Source: Bacteroidota bacterium
GTDB taxonomy: Bacteria > Bacteroidota > Bacteroidia > Bacteroidales > JAAYUG01
Direction of reading: 5' to 3'
Assembly (NCBI GenBank): GCA_021812865.1
Contig: JAKAMP010000047.1
Span: forward strand, 1-10,308
Length of the DNA stretch: 10,308 nucleotides
Shown: one piece after another, positions 5,874 through 10,308 of the stretch
Layout of the letters: the number at the start of each line of letters is the position of its first letter
How positions within the stretch are numbered: position 1 is the stretch's first letter
The notes under the pieces: model-generated
The model's input: only the letters and a program-made list of their open reading frames with translations
Told to the model about the DNA's origin: nothing
Database searches by the model: none
Position numbers and translations under genes: made by a program

Positions 5874-8696
5874 TCAGTGTGCTTCGAGCCAGTTCTTTCC
5901 TGTGCCCGCATCGGCAATCAGGGGGACCTGAAGTTTACAGGCATTTTCCATCTCGCTGATCACGATGGGTTTGATTTTCTCCAGTTCACCCGGGGCCACA
6001 TCGAATACCAGTTCATCATGTACCTGCATGATCATTTTCGACTGCAGGTTCATGTGTCTGAAGGCATCAAAGATACGGATCATGGCAATTTTGATGATAT
6101 CGGCTGCGGTGCCCTGGATAGGTGCATTGATAGCATTTCTTTCAGCCATCCCCCGGATGTTGGCATTGCCGGAAGAAATTTCGGGTAGGTAACGACGACG
6201 GCCAAAGAGGGTTTCCACGTAGCCTTTCGCATGGGCATTCATGATGCTGTTGTTCATGTAGCTGCGCACGCCCGGGAAACTGGTGAAATATCCCTGGATG
6301 AGTTCGTCAGCTTCTTTGCGGGGTATACCGAGCCGCTGGGAAAGTCCGAAGCCGGATATTCCGTATATAATTCCGAAATTGGCCGTTTTGGCTTTGCTTC
6401 TCATTTCACGTGAAACCTCAGCTATACTTAATCCATAAATTTTGGAAGCGGTAGCCGCATGAATGTCCTCATTATTCCTGAAAGCCTCAATCATATTGGG
6501 ATCCTCGCTCATATGTGCCATCAGCCTGAGTTCTATCTGGGAATAATCGGCCGACAAAATGCAACCTTCCGGATGGGAAGGGATAAAAGCTTTCCTGATC
6601 TCTCTTCCGCGCTCGTCCCGCACGGGAATATTCTGCAGGTTGGGATTGGTGGAACTAAGTCTGCCTGTGGCCACAATAGCCTGATTGAAAGAAGTATGAA
6701 TGCGGCCTGTTTTCTTATTGATCAGTTCCGGCAAGGCTTCCACGTAGGTGGAGAGCAGTTTCCGGAAGGAACGGTAATCGAGGATCAGCGGAACGATGGG
6801 ATGTTTACCAGTCAGTTCGGAAAGAGTATCTTCAGAGGTGGAGTATTGTTTGGATTTGGTTCTTTTATTTTCACTTGATATTTTGAGCTTTTCAAAAAGT
6901 ATTTCACCTAATTGTTTAGGTGAGGCAATGTTAAAAGTGGTACCGGCGAGACGGAAAATTTCCTCCTGCACTTTAAGGATTTCGACTGTGAGCACCTTGG
7001 CATACTCGTTCAAAGCGGGGACATCAAGCGTAACACCGGTGCATTCCATATCGGCCAGAACCGTAACCAGAGGCATTTCAATATCCCGGAAAAGACTGGT
7101 AAAGTTGAACTTCATGAGTTCCGGCTCAAGAATGGTTTTAAGTTTCAGGGTAACATCGGCGTCCTCGGCAGCATATTCAGTGAGTCGCTGAGGCTCGATC
7201 TGTTTCATGTTGCGCTGGTTGCGGCCTTTTTCCCCTATAAGGGCAGTGATGGGGATGGGTTCATAGTGCAGGTATTTCCGGGCGAGGAAATCCATATTGT
7301 GCTGTTCTTCGGGCTGAATCAGGTAATGGGCCAGCATGGTATCGAACATTTCACCACCTACCATTATATTATAGTTTCTAAGCACAGAGATATCGAACTT
7401 CATGTTCTGTCCGGATTTCCGGATTTCTGGATTTTCCATCACCCTTTTAAAATGCTGCAACCATTGAGGGCTTTCAACCAGGTACACAAACCAGGCCTCT
7501 GTTTCTTTCCAGGCGAATGAGATACCCACGATTTCCGTGCTGTGTACATTGAGCGAGGAAGTTTCCGTATCGAAACAGAATTCAGTTTGTCGTTCCAGTT
7601 CAGCGGCCAGCGCGATCACTTCATTTTCGGAATTCACCAGATGGTATTCATGAGGAATAGTAAGAACGGTATCCAGATGTTCCACGTGGATCACTTCTTT
7701 ATTTTCCAGGGGCAGTTCAAAGAGGGATCCCTGCACAGGACCCGGGTTGCCTTTTTCCCTGGGATTTATTTTCTGTACCGGAGGCGGCTGGTGATCATGA
7801 ATTCCGGGAGCGGATTTCAGCATACGGTTCACCAGGGACCGGAATTCCAGTTCCGCATAGAGTCCGACTACATTCTGCGGGTCATAATCTCTCAGCAGCA
7901 GGGCCGGTTCATTCAGTTTCACCGGTACATGCTGATCTATGGTAACCAGTTTCCTGGAAAGGGCGATCAGGTCTTTATTTTCGAGCAGGATATTCCTGGT
8001 TTTATCCTTGAGCTGGTTGATGTTTTCGTAGAGTTTATCCACCGATCCGAATTCGGAAATAAGTTTCATAGACCCCTTCTCCCCTATTCCCGGCGCTCCA
8101 GGGACATTGTCGGCGCTGTCGCCCCACAGGGCAAGAATATCAATTACCTGATGAGGGTTTTCAATGCCAAAACGTTCTTTCACCTCTTTCACTCCCAGGA
8201 TTTCCGCGTTGTTGCCCGACCGACCCGGTTTGTATATCAGGATGCGATCAGTTACCAGTTGGGTGAAATCCTTGTCGGGGGTCATCATATAGGTAGTGAA
8301 ACCCGTTTCCTGAGCCTGCCGGGCCAGGGTTCCGATCACGTCGTCGGCCTCATACCCCGGAACCTCGATAACCGGAATGTTCCAGGCAGCAATAATATTC
8401 TTGATCCAGGGAACAGCATCTTTCACCGCTTCGGGTGTTTCGTCACGATTGGCCTTGTAATCGGGAAACATCTGGTTGCGGAATGAACCACCAGGAGGAT
8501 CGAATACCACAGCCATGTGGGAGGGTTTCATGGTTCGGATCACATCCTCCATGGCAACGGTAAATCCATAGATGGCAGAAGTGTTGATCCCTTTGGAATT
8601 GGACATCCTGCTGTTAATAAATGCATAATATGCTCTGAAGATCAGGGCGTAGGCATCGAGCAGAAAAAGAGTCTTGCCTGAAGTTTCCGGTGACAT
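5874..8696 (-). CDS. polA: DNA polymerase I
   Basis: Repair and Okazaki-processing polymerase; 940 residues, close to the 928 of E. coli. All three activities look intact. The 5' nuclease (about 1-300) has FLLDAYALIFRAYYAF with Asp14, FDPP (Asp66), GYEADDVIG (Glu116, Asp118, Asp119), TPDKDFTQLV (Asp141, Asp143) and WGDSADNVPGAPGIGEKG (191-208). The 3'-5' proofreading domain keeps Asp376/Glu378 (FDTET), Asp435 (NMKFD) and Tyr508/Asp512 (YAAEDADVTL). The polymerase keeps motif A LSADYSQIELR (Asp717), motif B RSKAKTANFGIIYG (Arg766, Lys770, Phe774, Tyr778) and motif C QVHDELV (Asp894, Glu895). A Pro/Gln-rich linker near 300-330 joins the first two domains. The start MSPETSGKTLFLLDAY places the nuclease at the usual distance. 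It lies 51 bases after queD and before the moaD-like gene on the same strand. Confidence 0.98.
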   Translation of the reverse strand: MSPETSGKTLFLLDAYALIFRAYYAFINSRMSNSKGINTSAIYGFTVAMEDVIRTMKPSHMAVVFDPPGGSFRNQMFPDYKANRDETPEAVKDAVPWIKNIIAAWNIPVIEVPGYEADDVIGTLARQAQETGFTTYMMTPDKDFTQLVTDRILIYKPGRSGNNAEILGVKEVKERFGIENPHQVIDILALWGDSADNVPGAPGIGEKGSMKLISEFGSVDKLYENINQLKDKTRNILLENKDLIALSRKLVTIDQHVPVKLNEPALLLRDYDPQNVVGLYAELEFRSLVNRMLKSAPGIHDHQPPPVQKINPREKGNPGPVQGSLFELPLENKEVIHVEHLDTVLTIPHEYHLVNSENEVIALAAELERQTEFCFDTETSSLNVHSTEIVGISFAWKETEAWFVYLVESPQWLQHFKRVMENPEIRKSGQNMKFDISVLRNYNIMVGGEMFDTMLAHYLIQPEEQHNMDFLARKYLHYEPIPITALIGEKGRNQRNMKQIEPQRLTEYAAEDADVTLKLKTILEPELMKFNFTSLFRDIEMPLVTVLADMECTGVTLDVPALNEYAKVLTVEILKVQEEIFRLAGTTFNIASPKQLGEILFEKLKISSENKRTKSKQYSTSEDTLSELTGKHPIVPLILDYRSFRKLLSTYVEALPELINKKTGRIHTSFNQAIVATGRLSSTNPNLQNIPVRDERGREIRKAFIPSHPEGCILSADYSQIELRLMAHMSEDPNMIEAFRNNEDIHAATASKIYGLSIAEVSREMRSKAKTANFGIIYGISGFGLSQRLGIPRKEADELIQGYFTSFPGVRSYMNNSIMNAHAKGYVETLFGRRRYLPEISSGNANIRGMAERNAINAPIQGTAADIIKIAMIRIFDAFRHMNLQSKMIMQVHDELVFDVAPGELEKIKPIVISEMENACKLQVPLIADAGTGKNWLEAH

Positions 8697-8747
8697 AGAG
8701 ATTACTTATTGATTAGCTGGTCTGCAGCAAATGGAACCTTGGAAGCA

Positions 8748-9200
8748 TTATTCAGGGTTATCCGAGGCGAACCACTCGGCGTAAGAGGTGGAAGTTTCAT
8801 CTAGTCTCAGGCTGTGTAGCTTCACTCTGGGGGGAAGTTGTTTCATGAGACGGTGGGCCATGTCGGATACCATGTTTTCACAGGTAGGCTGGTAATCGAG
8901 CACATGGTATTTTTCGAACATCTGTTCCACGTTTTTCATGAAACCGGATGGCGATCCCTTGTACACCACCAGGGAATGGTCGAAAACGTCTATTATACAG
9001 GTTTTAACGAGTTTTTTCAGTTCCGAGAAATCGATTAGCATGCCGTTATAGGGGTTACCCGGATCACCGACAGGTTCCCCTCTGATGCAGACTTTGAGCC
9101 GGTATGAATGACCGTGGATGTTCCGGCATGGGCCGGTGTAATTCCATAAGGCATGGGCCATTTCAAAGCGGAATTCCTTGGTGATACGGATAATTGCCAT
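8748..9200 (-). CDS. queD: 6-carboxytetrahydropterin synthase (QueD / 6-pyruvoyl-tetrahydropterin synthase family)
   Basis: Cytoplasmic zinc enzyme that turns 7,8-dihydroneopterin triphosphate into 6-carboxy-5,6,7,8-tetrahydropterin, the first committed step to 7-deazaguanines such as queuosine's preQ0. The 150-residue length fits the upper range of QueD. Zinc ligands are His16 (FEMAHAL), His29 and His31 (NIHGHSY), and the catalytic Cys25 sits in GPCRNIHGH. FDHSLV (His75), PTCENMV (Glu108) and LDETSTSYAEW (Glu135) are the other family landmarks. The Cys25-plus-HGH layout suits QueD, although eukaryote-like PTPS or QueD2-type activity is not excluded by sequence. It precedes polA by 51 bases on the same strand, and no other que gene is in view. 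No TAnnTTTG promoter is seen directly upstream, so it may depend on a transcript from further up or on a non-consensus promoter. Confidence 0.93.
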   Translation of the reverse strand: MAIIRITKEFRFEMAHALWNYTGPCRNIHGHSYRLKVCIRGEPVGDPGNPYNGMLIDFSELKKLVKTCIIDVFDHSLVVYKGSPSGFMKNVEQMFEKYHVLDYQPTCENMVSDMAHRLMKQLPPRVKLHSLRLDETSTSYAEWFASDNPE

Positions 9201-9221
9201 GGTTTAAGGGTTTATAGACTA

Positions 9222-9368
9222 TTACATTTTGGAGTTCACTGCACGTGTTAGCGGGACAGGCAACCCATATTGCTTGTGCCTTTTCAGGTCAAGTACATCC
9301 CCCGGAAGGATTTGCATACCACCATGATATACATTTTTCTTAGCGGGTTTACAGAGTGAATTTTGCAT
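9222..9368 (-). CDS. Possible small ORF, 48 residues, between arsR and queD
   Basis: I do not recognise this. An ATG-started frame of 48 codons fills most of the 200-base gap between the regulator and queD on the same strand and ends 21 bases before the queD ATG. The product begins MQNSLCKPAKKN and its second half has a protein-like look: MQILPGDVLDLKRHKQYG (18-35), then LPVPLTRAVNSKM. A second in-frame ATG sits at residue 18. There is a GGAGG 13 bases upstream of the first ATG, too far for ideal use, and the phylum rarely depends on it. It is basic with no membrane segment. The frame could be chance; in its favour are the placement between co-oriented genes and ordinary codon use. Confidence 0.3.
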   Translation of the reverse strand: MQNSLCKPAKKNVYHGGMQILPGDVLDLKRHKQYGLPVPLTRAVNSKM

Positions 9369-9401
9369 GAAGAATGCATTTCCTCCGATTACAGGGACTG
9401 G

Positions 9402-9701
9402 TCAGGTGCAGGCGCATTTACCTACACAATCCACAATGGTGAAGAGATTCTTGTCCCTAATGAAATAGTAGGTATTCTTTCCTTCTCTTTTTGAGGAAAG
9501 AATGCCCTTATCCTTCAGTATGCCCAGGTGATGGGATGTGGTGGACTGTTCAATTTTCAACATTTCGTGCAACTGGGTAACGGTAAGCATTTTACCATCT
9601 TCCAGGAAATTCATGATGGCCAGGCGCACAGGGTGGGAAATGGCTTTCAGGATGGCTGAGGCTTTTTCCAGTTGTTCAGGTGTTAAATTGCTGAATTGCA
9701 T
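9402..9701 (-). CDS. ArsR-family winged-helix transcriptional regulator
   Basis: A 99-residue DNA-binding protein of the ArsR/SmtB type; members are usually dimeric repressors released by metals or other signals. Residues 11-33 (ASAILKAISHPVRLAIMNFL) are the conserved opening helices, TVTQLHEMLKIEQSTTSHHL (40-59) covers the helix-turn-helix, HHLGILKDKGIL (57-68) the end of the recognition helix, and SSKREGKNTYYFIRD (69-83) the beta wing. The C-terminus DCVGKCACT carries Cys92, Cys96 and Cys98 in a C-x3-C-x-C cluster, a plausible thiol metal- or redox-sensing site. The classic ELCVCDL sensing motif of ArsR is absent from helix 3 (TVTQLHEML there). It lies upstream of queD on the same strand but 201 bases away; a transporter or other evident target gene is not in view. 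An imperfect dyad touches its start codon. Confidence 0.9.
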   Translation of the reverse strand: MQFSNLTPEQLEKASAILKAISHPVRLAIMNFLEDGKMLTVTQLHEMLKIEQSTTSHHLGILKDKGILSSKREGKNTYYFIRDKNLFTIVDCVGKCACT

Positions 9702-9721
9702 ATAATTATGGTTACAACTAT
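9702..9721 (-). promoter_or_regulatory. Candidate operator: imperfect dyad at the arsR start
   Basis: ATAATTATGG (9702-9711) and TTACAACTAT (9712-9721) form a 20-bp imperfect dyad directly before the start codon; six of ten positions are symmetric, and the outer ATAnTTnT ends match. ArsR-family proteins often bind 12-2-12-like AT-rich dyads at their own promoters, so autoregulation is a fair guess, but the symmetry is modest. Confidence 0.3.
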
Positions 9722-9916
9722 CATTTCATTCCTTTCACTTCCTTCGCCCTGGTATTTACTGAATACCTTGGATTCAGGAAGGAATCTGGTCTGCCGCATT
9801 CCTACAATCACCTTTCGTAAAGTGATAAAGGATACTTCAGGGCAGACTGAAAACATTCATACGACCGGCATGTTGTTATTCCAGGCGACATGGATGTCAT
9901 TTCCGGCTTAAATATG

Positions 9917-9924
9917 CAAATATA
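9917..9924 (-). promoter_or_regulatory. -7 promoter element pointing toward arsR
   Basis: On the - strand this reads TATATTTG, followed by C, matching TAnnTTTG. Transcription would begin near 9910 and give arsR a leader of about 200 nt. It is the only consensus -7 element I find upstream of the whole left-running gene set, so it may serve queD, polA and the moaD-like gene too if there is read-through. Confidence 0.45.
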
Positions 9925-10035
9925 GGAATATATTGGCGTTCAACAGGCATGAGCGGGACAATTGCAGAAAGCCGGGGAACGGCAGCAGGAACCTCAAATA
10001 AAGCCTGTTTTTCACCCGGCGTATGCAAATATTCT

Positions 10036-10043
10036 TAAATTTG
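10036..10043 (+). promoter_or_regulatory. -7 promoter element for the polyprenyl synthetase gene
   Basis: TAAATTTG, followed by C, is identical to the pepE element and ends 18 bases before the ATG at 10062, predicting a leader of only about 10-12 nt. No clear -33 TTG is found at the right distance. Confidence 0.6.
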
Positions 10044-10061
10044 CTGCAGAAAAGCTGATGC

Positions 10062-10308
10062 ATGAGTGAATTAGAGCAGATCAAGGAACCCATCCGCGCG
10101 GAGATGAAGGAGTTTGAGAAGAAGTTTGATGCTTCGCTCAAGACTTCGGTTCCGTTATTGAGTGTGATCACTAATCATTTGCTTCGCAGGAAGGGGAAGC
10201 AGATGCGCCCCATGTTCGTATTTTTATCTGCCCAGATGCAAGGTGGGGTAACGCCTTCCACGCATGTTGCGGCCACGCTGATTGAGCTCTTACATACGGC
10301 CACGTTAG
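10062..10308 (+). CDS. Polyprenyl synthetase, N-terminal part (3' cut by window)
   Basis: Trans-isoprenyl diphosphate synthase that adds isopentenyl units to an allylic diphosphate, in this phylum most likely making the long side chain of menaquinone. Only 82 codons are visible and the frame is open at the window end. The N-terminus (SELEQIKEPIRAEMKEFEKK) matches Bacteroidota polyprenyl synthetases. KGKQMRPMFVFLSA (44-57) is the conserved GKxxRP segment, whose Lys46 and Arg49 bind isopentenyl diphosphate. LIELLHTATL (73-82) is the helix that leads to the first Asp-rich motif, which lies just outside. Chain length cannot be judged because the residues before that motif are missing. The start is supported by the -7 element 18 bases upstream; an earlier ATG at 10058 reads into a stop after three codons. 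Confidence 0.93.
   Translation, partial: MSELEQIKEPIRAEMKEFEKKFDASLKTSVPLLSVITNHLLRRKGKQMRPMFVFLSAQMQGGVTPSTHVAATLIELLHTATL

Larger units (their letters stand above)
9702..10061. other. Divergent intergenic region between arsR and the polyprenyl synthetase gene
   Basis: This 360-base stretch carries promoter-like elements for both directions: CAAATATA (9917-9924, read as TATATTTG on the - strand) and TAAATTTG (10036-10043, +). Adjacent to each is a copy of the 11-mer TATGCAAATAT (9913-9923 and 10022-10032). About 200 bases separate the left-pointing promoter from arsR; that leader contains short - strand frames of 30 codons (from 9900) and 57 codons (9683-9856), neither recognisable. Nothing else is identifiable. 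Confidence 0.55.

Noticed and set aside
7542..8486. A 314-codon open frame on the + strand opposite polA
   Set aside because: The opposite strand encodes conserved 5'-nuclease and proofreading segments of DNA polymerase I; the + strand product is Phe/His/Gln-rich shadow sequence.
9908..10171. An 87-codon - strand frame over the start of the polyprenyl synthetase gene
   Set aside because: It is antisense to the conserved synthetase N-terminus and promoter and matches no family.

Overview
The window looks like chromosomal DNA from a member of the Bacteroidota (Bacteroidales-like). Three things point there. Several genes are preceded by TAnnTTTG, the -7 element of that phylum, instead of an E. 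coli-type -10 box. Shine-Dalgarno sequences are mostly absent. The gene content is also typical: a DUF4271 protein next to hemD, rnpA overlapping yidD, a large MacB/FtsX-type permease, and a polyprenyl synthetase of the Bacteroidota form. No species can be named from the sequence.

Layout, left to right. (1) 1-1418, + strand: C-terminal part of an FtsX/MacB-type ABC permease, cut by the window edge and followed by a strong intrinsic terminator. (2) 1581-2288, +: pepE, aspartyl dipeptidase, with its own promoter and a terminator-like hairpin behind it. (3) 2563-4462, +: DUF4271 membrane protein followed by hemD, one promoter and one terminator, so probably a two-gene operon. (4) 4714-5314, +: rnpA and yidD, overlapping by 56 nt, with a promoter that nearly touches the rnpA start codon. 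(5) 5315-5590: gene-free stretch with a degenerate 7-bp tandem repeat, a GC hairpin and short palindromes. (6) 5591-9701, all - strand: arsR-like regulator, a possible 48-codon ORF, queD, polA and an orphan moaD/thiS-like gene, read right to left. (7) 9702-10061: divergent intergenic region with promoter elements pointing both ways. (8) 10062-10308, +: N-terminal part of a polyprenyl synthetase, cut by the window edge.

Functionally this is mostly core metabolism and information processing: tRNA 5' maturation (RnpA), membrane protein insertion (YidD), DNA repair and Okazaki processing (PolA), tetrapyrrole synthesis (HemD), 7-deazaguanine synthesis (QueD), isoprenoid chain elongation, and peptide turnover (PepE). 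All recognised key residues checked in PepE, PolA, QueD, RnpA and YidD are present. I see no phage, transposase, CRISPR array, tRNA or rRNA.

I found no convincing new multi-gene system. The points most worth a second look are small: a possibly leaderless rnpA, the heptad-repeat element after yidD, short unlisted ORFs on both sides of arsR, the cysteine tail and candidate operator of that regulator, the linkage of DUF4271 with hemD, and a sulfur-carrier gene behind polA without visible partners.
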